From the NCBI RefSeq assembly GCF_026340675.1, contig NZ_JAPEOX010000002.1:2232001-2296000 (forward strand): DNA of 64,000 nt, given 5' to 3'. A program made the position numbers and the translations under genes. The DNA is from Streptomyces sp. NBC_01264. Its GTDB lineage: Bacteria > Actinomycetota > Actinomycetes > Streptomycetales > Streptomycetaceae. The notes under the pieces were generated by a model. The model made no database searches. It had not been told where the DNA came from and saw nothing but the letters and a program-made list of their open reading frames with translations. The first letter of the stretch is position 1, and every line of letters begins with the position of its first letter. Shown here piece after piece: positions 8,625-31,522 of the stretch.

Positions 8625-9176
8625 TTGACCACGGCCACGCTGCACCCTGCCGCCGCGCACGCCACTTCGACGCTCCGCGGCCCCGCCGTCGCACACGCCC
8701 CCGTCCCCGCCCCCGGGTGGCACGAGTTCCCCGAGTTCTCGGTGCGCCCGGCCCGCCGGGACGACGGTCCGGCGCTCGCCGCCCTGTCCCGGCCGTTCGC
8801 CCAGGCCGGGGCGCTCCGCGAACGCCCGCTCTCGCTCTACCTCTCCCGCGCGTGCGACTTCCTCGTCGCGCAGGCGCCCGACGGAACCCTCGAAGGCTGC
8901 CTCGGCCTGCGCGAACACCCCGCCGCCGGCGTGCTGTACAACTTCTGCGTCGCGTCCCACCGGCAGGGCACGGGCATGGGCGCCCGCCTGCTGCACGCGG
9001 CGCTCGCCAGGGCCCGTACCCGCGGCCTGGCCACGCTGTTCACCGCGACGACCGGCAGCGGCCGCCTCTTCCTCGGCCACGGGTTCGGCCCGGCCTCCCC
9101 GAGCCGGGCACCGGCCGACTGGGCACGGTCCCTGGACCCGGCCCGGGGGGCACGGGTCCTGGCCCGCAGCCTGTAG
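8625..9176 (+). CDS. GNAT N-acetyltransferase, likely N-acetylglutamate synthase
   Basis: 183 residues, TTG start behind GAGGAAGG. A single GNAT domain begins near residue 40 (FSVRPARRDDGPALAAL) and contains the acetyl-CoA loop SHRQGTGMGARLLHAALARARTRGL, then TTGSGRLFLGHGF, the pattern of short ArgA-type N-acetylglutamate synthases. It faces argDBJC across a shared terminator and has its own iron box. With argB, argC, argD and argJ it would supply the acetylglutamate that primes ornithine synthesis; ArgJ then recycles the acetyl group. Exact substrate is inferred from context. Confidence 0.75.
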   Translation: MTTATLHPAAAHATSTLRGPAVAHAPVPAPGWHEFPEFSVRPARRDDGPALAALSRPFAQAGALRERPLSLYLSRACDFLVAQAPDGTLEGCLGLREHPAAGVLYNFCVASHRQGTGMGARLLHAALARARTRGLATLFTATTGSGRLFLGHGFGPASPSRAPADWARSLDPARGARVLARSL

Positions 9177-9192
9177 ACCGCCGGACGGCGAA

Positions 9193-9219
9193 GGGGCGGG
9201 CCCCTGAGGGACCCGCCCC
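9193..9219. terminator. Shared hairpin between GNAT gene and argD
   Basis: Stem ggggcggg(c)cc / gg(a)cccgcccc around ctgag, between the two convergent stop codons (9176 and 9245). Works as a stop in both directions. Confidence 0.75.
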
Positions 9220-9244
9220 GACCACGTCGTACCGCCCGCCGCCC

Positions 9245-10456
9245 CTACGAGGCGTCCAGGATCCCCGGCAGCGCCGCCAGCAGGGCGTCGGCCCGGTCCT
9301 GCGGCAGGGTCAGGGCGGGAGCCAGCCGTACGACGTCCGCGCCCGCCGCGTTCACGAGGAACCCGGCGTCCTGCGCGGCCCGCTGCACCCGCGCGGCGGC
9401 CGGCCCGGCGAGGGCGATGCCCAGGAGCAGACCGGCGCCCCGCACTTCGCGGACCAGCGGGTGTTCCAGTGCCTCGATGCCGAGCCGCAGCCGCTCCCCC
9501 ACCCGCTGGGCGTGGATGAGCAGCCCCTCCTTCTCGATGGTCTCCAGGACGGCGAGCCCGGCCGCGCACGCCACCGGGTTGCCGCCGAAGGTGGATCCGT
9601 GCTGACCGGGGGTCAGCAGCTCGGCGGCGGCGCCGAAGGCGACCGTGGCGCCGATCGGCATGCCGCCGCCCAGCCCCTTGGCGAGGGTGATCACGTCCGG
9701 CTCCGCTCCCGGCTCCGCCTGGTGCGCGAACCAGTGGCCGGTGCGGCCGATCCCGGTCTGCACCTCGTCCAGGACGAGCAGGGTGCCCGTGGCGCGGGTG
9801 ATCTCGCGGGCCACCCGCAGGTAGCCCGGGGGCGCCGGGACGACCCCGGCCTCGCCCTGCAGGGGTTCCAGTACGACCGCGGCCGTGTGCTCCGTGACGG
9901 CCGTGCGGAGCGCCTCGGCGTCCCCGTAGGGCACGTGCGTGACCTCCCCGGGCAGCGGCAGGAAGGGCGCGCGCTTGGGCGGCTGGCCCGTGAGGGCCAG
10001 GGCCCCCATGGTGCGCCCGTGGAACCCGCCCCGCGTCCCGACGAGGTGGTGGCGGCCGGTCCGACGGGCGATCTTGAAGGCGGCTTCGACCGCCTCCGCA
10101 CCCGAGTTGGCGAAGAACACCCGGCCCGGCCGCTCCAGCAGGGCGAGCAGCCGTTCCGCCAGCGCGACGGCCGGCTCCGAGACGAACAGGTTCGACACGT
10201 GTCCGAGCCGGGCGACCTGCTCTTGGACGGCCGAGACCAGGGCCGGGTGGGCGTGCCCGAGGGCGTTGACGGCGATCCCGCCGGTGAAGTCCGTGTACGC
10301 GCGGCCGTCCTCGTCCCAGACCGTGCTGCCCTCGCCCCTGACCAGGGCCAGCGCGGGGGTGCCGTAGGTGTCCATCATCACCGCCCGCCAGCGGTCGGAA
10401 AGCGGGGCGGCCGTCGCGCGGTCGGCCGGCGGTGTCGTCGTGCTGTGGGCCGTCAC
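9245..10456 (-). CDS. argD: Acetylornithine aminotransferase
   Basis: 403 residues, class III PLP aminotransferase. Visible are the substrate and cofactor motifs [53 protein letters not shown] and the PLP lysine in [14 protein letters not shown]. It converts N-acetylglutamate semialdehyde to N-acetylornithine using glutamate. GTG 10456 overlaps the argB TGA as GTGA, which fixes the start; the longer open frame upstream is antisense noise. Last gene of the argC-J-B-D unit, so a duplicate set tied to the siderophore locus rather than the usual argCJBDRGH operon. Confidence 0.94.
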   Translation of the reverse strand: MTAHSTTTPPADRATAAPLSDRWRAVMMDTYGTPALALVRGEGSTVWDEDGRAYTDFTGGIAVNALGHAHPALVSAVQEQVARLGHVSNLFVSEPAVALAERLLALLERPGRVFFANSGAEAVEAAFKIARRTGRHHLVGTRGGFHGRTMGALALTGQPPKRAPFLPLPGEVTHVPYGDAEALRTAVTEHTAAVVLEPLQGEAGVVPAPPGYLRVAREITRATGTLLVLDEVQTGIGRTGHWFAHQAEPGAEPDVITLAKGLGGGMPIGATVAFGAAAELLTPGQHGSTFGGNPVACAAGLAVLETIEKEGLLIHAQRVGERLRLGIEALEHPLVREVRGAGLLLGIALAGPAAARVQRAAQDAGFLVNAAGADVVRLAPALTLPQDRADALLAALPGILDAS

Positions 10457-11411
10457 GCGCCCTCCCCCTTGCCGCCCGGGCCCTGCGGCCCGGGCTCGTC
10501 GTCCGGCACCACCGTGGTGCCGGGTCCGTCCTCGGTGAGGACTCCGCGCAGCAGGGCGTGCGGCGCCCGGCCGTCGATGACCTGCGCCCGGCCGACGCCG
10601 GCCCGTACGGCGCGCAGGCAGCCCTCCATCTTCGGGAGCATGCCGCTCGCCAGCTCCGGCAGCAGGGCGTCCAGCTCTGCGGCCGTCAGGCGGTCGATCA
10701 CCTCGGTGCTGTGCGGCCAGTCCGCGTACAGTCCCTCGACGTCGGTCATCACCACGAGCCGGTCCGCCCCGAGGGCCACGGCCAGGGCCGAGGCCGCGAG
10801 GTCGGCGTTGACGTTGTAGACCTGGCCGTCCTCGCCGCGCGCGACGGGCGAGACCACGGGGATGCGGCCCTGCTCCAGCAGTGCGGCGATCGCGCTGCCG
10901 TCCACGTCCACGATGTCGCCGACCTGGCCGATGTCCACCGGCCGGCCGTCCACCCAGGCAGGGCGCCGTACGGCGGTCATCGTGTGGGCGTCCTCGCCCG
11001 ACAGGCCCACGGCGAACGGCCCGTGGACGTTGATGGCCCCGACCAGTTCGCGCTGGACCTGGCCGGTGAGCACCATGCGCACGACCTCCATCGTCTCCGG
11101 CGTGGTCACCCGCAGCCCGGCCTCGAAGCGGACCTCCAGGCCGAGGCGGTCGAGGAGAGCGCTGATCTGGGGCCCTCCGCCGTGGACGACGACGGGCCGC
11201 AGGCCCGCGTGCCACAGCTCCACGACGTCCTGGGCGAACGTCCGCTGCGTGGAGGGATCCACCATGGCGTTGCCGCCGAACTTGACGACGACCGTCCGGC
11301 CTTGGAGCTGCTCCTGCCAGGGCAGGTCCCGGGGGGCCGGTACCGGTGCGGCGCCCGGCGCCACGGCCCGGACCGCGTCCGGCGTCTTCGTCCGCGTCAT
11401 CCCGACCCCGT

Positions 11412-11415
<4 letters not shown>
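10453..11415 (-). CDS. argB: Acetylglutamate kinase
   Basis: 320 residues of the amino acid kinase fold. KFGGNAM near residue 45 is the ATP phosphate-binding lysine loop, [10 protein letters not shown] the glycine-rich substrate loop, then [31 protein letters not shown]. It phosphorylates N-acetylglutamate. GTG 11415 overlaps the argJ stop as GTGA; ATG 11400 is an alternative start and would remove five residues. Arginine feedback inhibition would be a cost in a dedicated ornithine pathway, but sensitivity cannot be judged by eye. Confidence 0.94.
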
Positions 11416-13991
<2,576 letters not shown>

Positions 13992-14042
13992 GACGATCCC
14001 CTCCCCTGACGCCAAGCGCGCGGCCCTGCGCGGCCCGCGCAG

Positions 14043-14061
14043 TTAGCTTAGCCTAACCTAA
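14043..14061 (-). promoter_or_regulatory. Iron box for the argCJBD operon
   Basis: Reading on the minus strand, TTAGGTTAGGCTAAGCTAA matches the consensus at 17 of 19 positions, with the first 12 bases perfect. It faces the small ORF and argC, and no arg gene lies on the other side, so it must serve the ornithine genes. Confidence 0.9.
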
Positions 14062-14086
14062 TTTTGATTGGGCCCGACACGCATCC

Positions 14087-14124
14087 GCCCCGGACGCGCC
14101 ACGGCGAGGCGGTGCGTCCGGGGC
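14087..14124 (-). terminator. Terminator after mbtH
   Basis: gccccggacgc and gcgtccggggc form an 11-bp stem 78 bases downstream of the mbtH stop, just before the arg iron box. It would insulate the arg operon from mbtH transcription. Confidence 0.65.
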
Positions 14125-14201
14125 AGTGGCGACCGCCGCCGACGGGACCGCGTACACCGGTTCCCCGCAGGGGCGTTCACTCTCCGTCCGGGTGGTCCCG
14201 G

Positions 14202-14414
14202 TCAGGCCTCCACGGCCGCGGCGAGGGACCGGGGGCGCAGGTCGGTCCAGCTCGACTCGATGAACTCCAGGCACGCGTCGCGGGTGGTCTCCGCGAGGGC
14301 GACCGTCCATCCACCGGGAGCCTCGGCGAAGGACGGCCAGAGGGAGTGCTGACCCTCGTCGTTCACCAGGACCAGGAAACGACCGTCGGCATCGTCGAAC
14401 GGGTTGGTGCTCAT
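14202..14414 (-). CDS. cchK: MbtH-like protein
   Basis: 70 residues with the whole family signature: [33 protein letters not shown], including the two conserved tryptophans. MbtH proteins bind NRPS adenylation domains and are needed for their folding and activity. ATG 14414 follows GGAGGA. Divergent from the esterase across a near-perfect iron box. In the coelichelin locus of S. coelicolor the mbtH gene (cchK) sits at the same place. Confidence 0.95.
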   Translation of the reverse strand: MSTNPFDDADGRFLVLVNDEGQHSLWPSFAEAPGGWTVALAETTRDACLEFIESSWTDLRPRSLAAAVEA

Positions 14415-14543
14415 ACTGGGGTTCCTCCAGGAGCCCGATGGGACCGGCGGGAGGCGTCGGCGTGCGGCGCACGGCGCGCACGGTCCGGCCGCGGGCGCCG
14501 TGCCCGTGGGGAAGGTCGATCGGGAATGAAGAGAGCCCATCAC

Positions 14544-14562
14544 TTAGGTTAGGCTCGCCTAA
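14544..14562. promoter_or_regulatory. Near-perfect iron box, shared by mbtH and esterase
   Basis: TTAGGTTAGGCTCGCCTAA differs from the consensus at one position only. It lies 46 bp from the esterase ATG and 130 bp from the mbtH ATG, between the divergent genes, followed by an AT-rich ATTATAAATT stretch. Confidence 0.95.
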
Positions 14563-14607
14563 TTATAAATTCTAACGTTTCCCCTTCCCCCTCACAAGGA
14601 GGCACCG

Positions 14608-15723
14608 ATGCCAGCGCTCGAACGGACCCTGGCCGAGGAGGGCTCGGAGAGCCCCTTCGCCGCGTTCGGCCTGCCCGGCACGCCCGGCACCGATGAGTTC
14701 TGGGCGGCCGCGGCTCCCGCGTCCGCGCCTTCCGGTGACGGGGGTTGGGTCACCCTGTTCCTGTGGCGCGGCAGCCCGACGGTCATCGATTTCGAGAGCT
14801 GGTCGGATCCGGTGGCGCTGCTCCGCTGGCGCGACACGGACTGCTGGTACGCCGAAGTCCGCATGCCCGCACGGCTCCGGGTGACCTACCGGTTCCTCGC
14901 CGATGACGGATCCTCGTACGCCGATCCGCTCAACCCCCTCCGGGCGGGCGGCGAGCGGTCCGTCCTCGCGACCCCGGACGCCCCGCCCCAGCCCCACTGG
15001 CCGGCCATGGGCGCCGACGACGTACTGCCCCTGCCGCGCACCCGGATCCGCTGGGCGAGCGAACGGCTCGGCGGCAAGCGCACCGTACGGGTCCACCCGG
15101 TGGGCGGCGGCGGCCCGGTGGTCCTGCTGCTCGACGGGGACGACTGGCTGTACCTGCACCCGGCCGTGACCGCCTTCGACGCGGCCTTCGAGGCCGGCGA
15201 CATGCCCCCGGCCACGCTGGTGTTCCTGCCCACCAAGGACCGGCAGGCGGAGTTCGGCTGCCGGCCCGAGCTGTGGGAGGCGGTACGGGACGAACTACTA
15301 CCCCTGGTCGCGGACAGCGGGGTCCCCGCGGACCTCGGCCGGCTGGTGGTCGCCGGGCAGAGCCTCGCCGGTCTGAGCGCGATGTACGCGGCACTCGAGT
15401 TCCCGGAGCTGGTGTCCCGGGTCGCCTGCCAGTCGGGGTCGTTCTGGTGGACCCCCGAGGCCTCCGAACTGCCGGACCCGCTGGGCGGTCCGCGCGGCGG
15501 CGCCATCGCCGCGCGCCTGCGCGAGCACCCCGCCCCGTCCGGGCTGCGGATCGCGTTCGACCTGGGCGAGCACGAGACGCGCATGCGCCCCCACTGCGAG
15601 CTGGTCGAGGCCCTGACGGAACAGGCCGGTGCGACCGTACGGGTCTCCCGGTCGGCCTCGGGCCACGACCGTGCGGGCTGGCGGCAGGCCCTGCTGAGGG
15701 ACGTGGCCTGGGCTTTGGCCTGA
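14608..15723 (+). CDS. cchJ: Fes-like siderophore esterase
   Basis: 371 residues, RBS AAGGAGG. The N-terminal immunoglobulin-like domain (residues about 40-150) and alpha/beta hydrolase domain are those of enterochelin esterase Fes. The nucleophile is in VVAGQSLAGLSAM (Ser near residue 252) and the catalytic His in SGHDRAGWRQAL (near 351). In the coelichelin pathway CchJ has been proposed to take part in NRPS product release or in hydrolysis of the siderophore, since the NRPS has no thioesterase domain. No signal peptide, so cytoplasmic. Followed by a strong terminator facing the ABC gene. Confidence 0.92.
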   Translation: MPALERTLAEEGSESPFAAFGLPGTPGTDEFWAAAAPASAPSGDGGWVTLFLWRGSPTVIDFESWSDPVALLRWRDTDCWYAEVRMPARLRVTYRFLADDGSSYADPLNPLRAGGERSVLATPDAPPQPHWPAMGADDVLPLPRTRIRWASERLGGKRTVRVHPVGGGGPVVLLLDGDDWLYLHPAVTAFDAAFEAGDMPPATLVFLPTKDRQAEFGCRPELWEAVRDELLPLVADSGVPADLGRLVVAGQSLAGLSAMYAALEFPELVSRVACQSGSFWWTPEASELPDPLGGPRGGAIAARLREHPAPSGLRIAFDLGEHETRMRPHCELVEALTEQAGATVRVSRSASGHDRAGWRQALLRDVAWALA

Positions 15724-15751
15724 CCGCCCCCGGACGACACGACAACACGGC

Positions 15752-15798
15752 AAGGGGGCCTGGTAGCCCGGCGATCCGCCGGGCGACCAGGCCCCCTT
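15752..15798. terminator. Bidirectional terminator, esterase / ABC gene
   Basis: Arms aagggggcctggt and accaggccccctt (13 bp, perfect), with an inner cccggcg / cgccggg stem, between the convergent stops at 15723 and 15826. A-tract/T-tract edges suit both directions. Confidence 0.88.
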
Positions 15799-15825
15799 CC
15801 GGCACGATGTCACCGGCTCACGGAC

Positions 15826-17515
15826 TCAGCGCGTGACCGCCGAGCAGTAGGCCGGGTCGCTCGCCAGCAAGTGCCGGTGCGTGCCCTCGGCCGCGACCAC
15901 CCCGTCGTCCAGGACCAGGACCCGGTCGGCGGCGTCCAGCAGGGCCGGGCTGCTGGTGATGACCACGGTGGTGCGGCCCCGCCGCAGCTCCGCGATCCTG
16001 CGCGCGACGAGCTGCTCGGTGACCGCGTCCACCGCCGTGGTCGGGTCGCGCAGCACCAGCACGTCGGAGTCCGCGGCCAGCGCCCGGGCCAGCGAGAGCC
16101 GCTGGCGCTGCCCGCCGGAGAGGTTGGAACCGCGGTCGCGCACCTCGTAGTCGAGTCCCTCGCGGTGCAGGGCGACGACATCGGTCAGCATGGACGCCTC
16201 GACGGCCTCGCCCACCGTCCGGCTGGTGCCCGACGGGTCGATGTTCGTACGGAGGGTTCCCGCGAAGATCTCCCCGTCGTACGGGTTGACCAGCATGAGC
16301 TCGCGGACCGCCTCGACCGACAGGTCCGCGAGGTCCTGCCCGCCGAGCCGCACCACTCCGCCGTACGCGGCCGGCGGCACGTTCACGGCCAGGATCGAGG
16401 CGAGCTCGGCCGCCGCCCGCGGCTGGTACACCGCGATCGCCGTGAACTGGCCCGCCGGGACACGGAACTTCAGGCCCTGCAGGGACTCGTACCGGACGCA
16501 GTCGATCTCCAGGTCCCCGCCGGGTGCCGGGCGGGCCGTCCCCGGGGCCGCCACCGGCGGGGCGGACAGCACCAGGGCCATCCGCTCCGCCGAAGCGCGG
16601 GCCATCATCACGTACTTGGGCATGTCCGAGAACAGCCGGAGCGGCTCCATGATGAACTGCGCCAGGCCCACGGCCATGACGAGCTCACCGATGCTGATCT
16701 GCCCGTCGAAGGCCAGCCAGCCGGCGGTCAGGGTCACCGCGGCGGCGAGGGTCGAGTTCAGGGCCAGCGCGGTGCCCGTGTAGGCGCCGTTCACCTTGGC
16801 GACCGTGATCGCCTGCTCCTTGGCCTCCGTGCTGACCTTCCGGTAGGACCGGAAGGCCGCCTGGTTGCCGCCGAAGCCGTGCAGCGGGCGCAGGCCGGTG
16901 ATCAGGTCGGCGACCTTCGCACCCGCCCGCGCCACCCGGGCCTGCTGCTCCTGGGTGCTGCTGCCGATCCGCTTCGACATCACGCTGAGGGTCGACAGGA
17001 TCAGCGCCGTTCCGATCATGACCAGCAGGCCGAGCCGCAGGTCCGCCAGGCTCAGCGCGACCGCCGCGACCAGCACCGCGACCGAGGAGCTGATCAGCAT
17101 CGGCACGACCTCGACGATGTCGGCAGTCTGGTCGGCGTCCTCGGTGGCGATGGTGAGCACTTCGCCGGACTTGAGGTCCACGTCCCGGGCCACCGGCTGG
17201 AGGCCGCAGGACGCGACCCGCACCCTCCAGCGGTGGGCCTCGGTGGTGTTGGCCTTCTGCAGGATGCGCATCCCGAACCGCCACGACAGCGACACGGTCG
17301 TGATGATCACGGCCAGTGCGGCGATCGAGAGGACGAGCGCCGTCAGGCTCCGCCCGCGCATCGTGTGGTCGACGATCAGGCCGAGCGCGATCGGGAAGGC
17401 CGTCTCGCCGGCCTGGTACAGGCCCATGAGGACGGTGCCCCAGACCATGGCGCCGGCGTTGCGCCGTACCGCGGTCCGGAGGATGTCGGATCCCGCGCGG
17501 CGGGATCCGTGGGGG

Positions 17516-17529
<14 letters not shown>
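15826..17529 (-). CDS. cchI: ABC half-exporter with degenerate ATP site
   Basis: About 567 residues: N-terminal six-helix ABC exporter domain (roughly residues 15-310), then a nucleotide-binding domain. The signature [16 protein letters not shown] is intact. The Walker A position reads [17 protein letters not shown] with no GxxGxGKT, the Walker B Asp-Glu has become LVLRDPT, and the H-loop His is Ser ([16 protein letters not shown]). So it can contribute a signature motif but not bind and hydrolyse ATP at its own Walker site. The partner is the half-exporter at 28562-30349. ATG 17529 overlaps the NRPS stop by 14 bases. Likely siderophore exporter. Confidence 0.9.
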
Positions 17530-28504
<10,975 letters not shown>

Positions 28505-28531
28505 TGAAGACTCAACACCCTTCCAAGGTAC

Positions 28532-28565
28532 TCAGGTCAGCCTAACCTAAATTAGGGTGACCTAA
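28532..28565 (-). promoter_or_regulatory. Double iron box upstream of the NRPS
   Basis: Minus-strand TTAGGTTAGGCTGACCTGA (28532-28550) matches 17 of 19. Directly next to it, 28552-28565 reads TTAGGGTGACCTAA, a second perfect TTAGG-N4-CCTAA dyad. The right one overlaps the stop codon of cchG. Two boxes in tandem may give cooperative or tighter repression of the costly 11-kb gene. Confidence 0.9.
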
Positions 28566-30349
28566 CTAGCGTCTCTCCAGGCCCGCCAGAGTCGCGCGTA
28601 GCGGCCGCCCAGGGCCACCAACTCCTCGTGCGTGCCCTGCTCCACGACGCGTCCCGCATCCAGCACGGCGATCCTGTCGGCGGCCACCGCCTGGGTCAGC
28701 CGGTGCGCCACGAACAGCGTGGTCCGCCCGGCGCAGGCGGCCAGTACGGCCCGCTCCAGCTCGGCGGCGCCCTCACTGCCCGCCTCCGCGGTGGACTCGT
28801 CGAGCACCACCACGGGAGCCCGGCCCAGCACCAGCCGGGCCAGGGCGACCTGGGCGACCTTCGTGCCGTCCAGCCGCGCACCGCCCTCACCGACGTCGGT
28901 GTGCAGGCCCTCGGGCAGCGCCTCGACCCACTCGGCCGCGCCTACGGTGCCCAGCGCGGCCAGCAGTTCGGCGTCGGTCGCCTCCGGCGCGGCCAGTCGC
29001 AGGTCGTCGGCGAGCGGCCCGGAGAACACGTGCGTCTCCTGGGTCAGGATGCTCACCAGCGCCCGCGCCGCGGCCTCGTCCAGATCGGCGAGGTCGGTCG
29101 AGCCGATCCGCACCGATCCGGCCTCCGGGGTCCCGATGCCGGCGATGAGCGCGGCCAGGGTCGTCTTGCCGGCGCCCGTCGCACCCACCAGGGCCAGCGA
29201 GCCGCCCGCCGGGATCGTCAGGCTGACCTCGCTCAGCACCGGCTCCTCGGACCCGGGGTAACGGAACGTCAGCCCCTTCACCGTCACGGGGTACGACTCC
29301 CGGTCCGCCGGCGCGGCGGTCGAGTCCCCGACCAGCCGGTCCTGCGTGGACTCCGCCAGCACCCCGACGAGCCGGGTCAGGCTCGCGCCCGACTTCTGGG
29401 CCTCGTCGAAGGTGAACATGATCGCGCCCAGCGGGGTGAACAGCCGGTGGAACACCAGCGGCGCGGCCGCCACTTCACCGAGGCTCGCGGATCCGGTCTC
29501 CAGCAGGGCGTAGCCCACCACGAGGATCAGGGTGAGCCCGATGAACTCCGCGCGGTTCTCCCGGCCGACGAACCGGCCGAAGAAGTGGAACACCTCGATG
29601 CCGAGGTCCCGTACCCGCCGCGAATCGTCGGAGACCTTCTCGCGGAAGGCCTCCTCCAGGCGGTGCGCCCGGACCGTCTCGATGCCGTTGAGGCCGCTGA
29701 TCAGCGCCTGCGCCCGCTCGGCCTGGGCCACCGCGCGCTTGCGGTAGAGCGGGGCGGAGCGGGGCAGGTACCAGCGCAGGGCCAGCGCGTAGGCCGGCAG
29801 CGCGCAGGCGCCGGCCAGGCCGAGCCGCCAGTCGAGGCCGAACATGCCGATCGTGGCGATGGCCACCAGGATCCCCGCGGAGAACACCGTGGGGATGGCC
29901 GAGCGGATGCCCTTGGACAGCACGGCGACGTCGTCGCCGACCCGGGAGAGCACGTCTCCGCGGCCCACCTGCTCGACCCGGGCGCTGGGCATGCCCAGGA
30001 CGGCCCGTACCGCGCCTTCGCGCAGGTCCGCGAGGAGGTCGGCGCCGAGCCGCCCGATCAGGTAGGCGGACAAGGCGGTGGCCGCCGCGCCGAGCAGCGC
30101 GGCGGCCACCATCCAGGCCCCGATCGTGATCAGGACCGAACGCGGTTCGCCCCCGGTCACCGCGTCGACCACCCGGCCGAGCAGGAGGACCGGGAGCATC
30201 TGGAGAGCCGCCCCGGCGACCGTGCCGAGTACGGCGCCGGACGTCAGCCAGGGCATCGTGCGGCAGTTCGCCGCCACCCATCGGGCCGCTTCACGTCCGG
30301 TCGTCGTACGCAGGGTTGCCGGGGCGACCCGAGTCTCCGTGGTGCTCAC
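28562..30349 (-). CDS. cchG: ABC half-exporter with degenerate signature motif
   Basis: 595 residues: six-helix transmembrane domain (about residues 25-320) plus nucleotide-binding domain. Walker A (LVGATGAGKTT), Walker B (VVVLDEST) and the H-loop (VAHRLTQ) are intact, but the LSGGQ signature reads RLDGTKVAQVALARL. This is the mirror image of the cchI product, so a CchG-CchI heterodimer would own one working ATP site formed by CchG Walker motifs and the CchI signature. GTG 30349 is 2 bases from the stop of the lipoprotein gene; the open frame further upstream has no family sequence. Likely role: export of the apo-siderophore. Confidence 0.92.
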   Translation of the reverse strand: MSTTETRVAPATLRTTTGREAARWVAANCRTMPWLTSGAVLGTVAGAALQMLPVLLLGRVVDAVTGGEPRSVLITIGAWMVAAALLGAAATALSAYLIGRLGADLLADLREGAVRAVLGMPSARVEQVGRGDVLSRVGDDVAVLSKGIRSAIPTVFSAGILVAIATIGMFGLDWRLGLAGACALPAYALALRWYLPRSAPLYRKRAVAQAERAQALISGLNGIETVRAHRLEEAFREKVSDDSRRVRDLGIEVFHFFGRFVGRENRAEFIGLTLILVVGYALLETGSASLGEVAAAPLVFHRLFTPLGAIMFTFDEAQKSGASLTRLVGVLAESTQDRLVGDSTAAPADRESYPVTVKGLTFRYPGSEEPVLSEVSLTIPAGGSLALVGATGAGKTTLAALIAGIGTPEAGSVRIGSTDLADLDEAAARALVSILTQETHVFSGPLADDLRLAAPEATDAELLAALGTVGAAEWVEALPEGLHTDVGEGGARLDGTKVAQVALARLVLGRAPVVVLDESTAEAGSEGAAELERAVLAACAGRTTLFVAHRLTQAVAADRIAVLDAGRVVEQGTHEELVALGGRYARLWRAWRDAS

Positions 30350-30351
30350 AC

Positions 30352-31416
30352 CTAGCCGACCGACTTGACGAGCTCGTCGATGGCGAACGGCAGGGCGGGC
30401 AGGGTGGCCTGGGACATGGCCGCGCCGGCCGCCGGGCCCTCGCTGTCCAGCAGGTAGGACACCTTGTTGGCCTTGGTGACCTTCAGGTTGGCGAAGAGCT
30501 CGGACTTCTTCAGCGCGTCCGTGTCGGCCTTGTCGTTGATGACGAAGACGCGGTCGACGTCGATGAGGTTCATGCGCTCCGGGGAGAGCGGGAAGGAGAA
30601 CTTGCCGTCCGAGATCTTGTCGAGCTCGGTCTGGCCCTTGAAGCCCATGCCGGTCAGGAGCTGGCCGCGCACGTCGGTGGTGGTGAAGGGGTTGACCTGG
30701 TCCTTGTACCAGGACACCGCGACGGCCGTCTGCGTGGCGAACTCGGGGTGCGCCGTCTTGACCGCGGCGAGCTTGTCCTGGATGCCCTGGACCATCGCCT
30801 TGCCCTCGGTCTCCTTGCCGACCGCCTTGGCGATCTGGAGGGCGTTGTCCTGCCACGGAGCGCTGAAGGGCTCCTTCTCGGTCTTGGTGCGGCCGACCGT
30901 CGGGGCGATCTTCGACAGCTTGTCGTAGGCGGCCTGGTCGACCTCGGAGTAGACCGCGATGATCAGGTCGGGGCGCAGGGCCGCGATCTTCTCGAAGTTG
31001 GGGCCGGCGTCACCGTTGTTCATGATGACCTCGGGCTTGGTCTCGCCCCACTTGTCCTTCACCCAGGGCCACTGGGTGTTGATGTCGGGGCTCTGACCGG
31101 CCGGGTTCGGGTACTGGTCGACCATGCCGACCGGCTTGATGCCGAACGCGAGGACGTTCTGGTCGTCGGTGTAGCCGACGGTGACGACCCGCTGGGGGGC
31201 CTTCTTGACCTCGGTGGTGCCGAAGAAGTGCTCGACGGAGACGGGGAACGCACCGTTGGCGGCCGGGGCCTTGGCGGTGTCGTCCTTCTTGTCCTTGCCG
31301 TTGGTGGCCGAGTCGGAACCGCAGCCGGCGAGGACGCCTACACCGAGGGCCGCTGCGGACACGGTCGCCGCCAGCTTCAGCCAGGGCTTGTTACGTGTCG
31401 TTCGGTCGAGGAGCAT
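30352..31416 (-). CDS. cchF: Siderophore-binding lipoprotein
   Basis: 354 residues. A lipoprotein signal peptide with basic start (RTTRNKPWLK), hydrophobic core and lipobox LAGC (Cys near 32), followed by a low-complexity Asp/Lys/Ala linker. The mature part is a class III substrate-binding protein of the FepB/FhuD type (VEHFFGTTEVKKAPQRVVTVGYTDDQNVLAFGIKPVGMVD at its start). It should capture the ferric siderophore outside the membrane and hand it to CchCD. ATG 31416 has AAGGGA upstream and its own iron box at 31487-31505. Confidence 0.94.
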   Translation of the reverse strand: MLLDRTTRNKPWLKLAATVSAAALGVGVLAGCGSDSATNGKDKKDDTAKAPAANGAFPVSVEHFFGTTEVKKAPQRVVTVGYTDDQNVLAFGIKPVGMVDQYPNPAGQSPDINTQWPWVKDKWGETKPEVIMNNGDAGPNFEKIAALRPDLIIAVYSEVDQAAYDKLSKIAPTVGRTKTEKEPFSAPWQDNALQIAKAVGKETEGKAMVQGIQDKLAAVKTAHPEFATQTAVAVSWYKDQVNPFTTTDVRGQLLTGMGFKGQTELDKISDGKFSFPLSPERMNLIDVDRVFVINDKADTDALKKSELFANLKVTKANKVSYLLDSEGPAAGAAMSQATLPALPFAIDELVKSVG

Positions 31417-31486
31417 GCGGAATCCCTTGCTTTCGTGCTGTCCACTGCGGCCCCACTTAGGGCAGGCAAACCGTACCCCGGGGAAG

Positions 31487-31505
31487 TGAGGTAAGCCTAG
31501 CCTAA
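31487..31505 (-). promoter_or_regulatory. Iron box for cchF
   Basis: TGAGGTAAGCCTAGCCTAA on the plus strand; on the minus strand it matches the consensus at 16 of 19. It sits 71 bp upstream of the cchF ATG, between cchF and the end of cchE. Confidence 0.88.
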
Positions 31506-31522
31506 GTGGTAACGCTCTGGTT

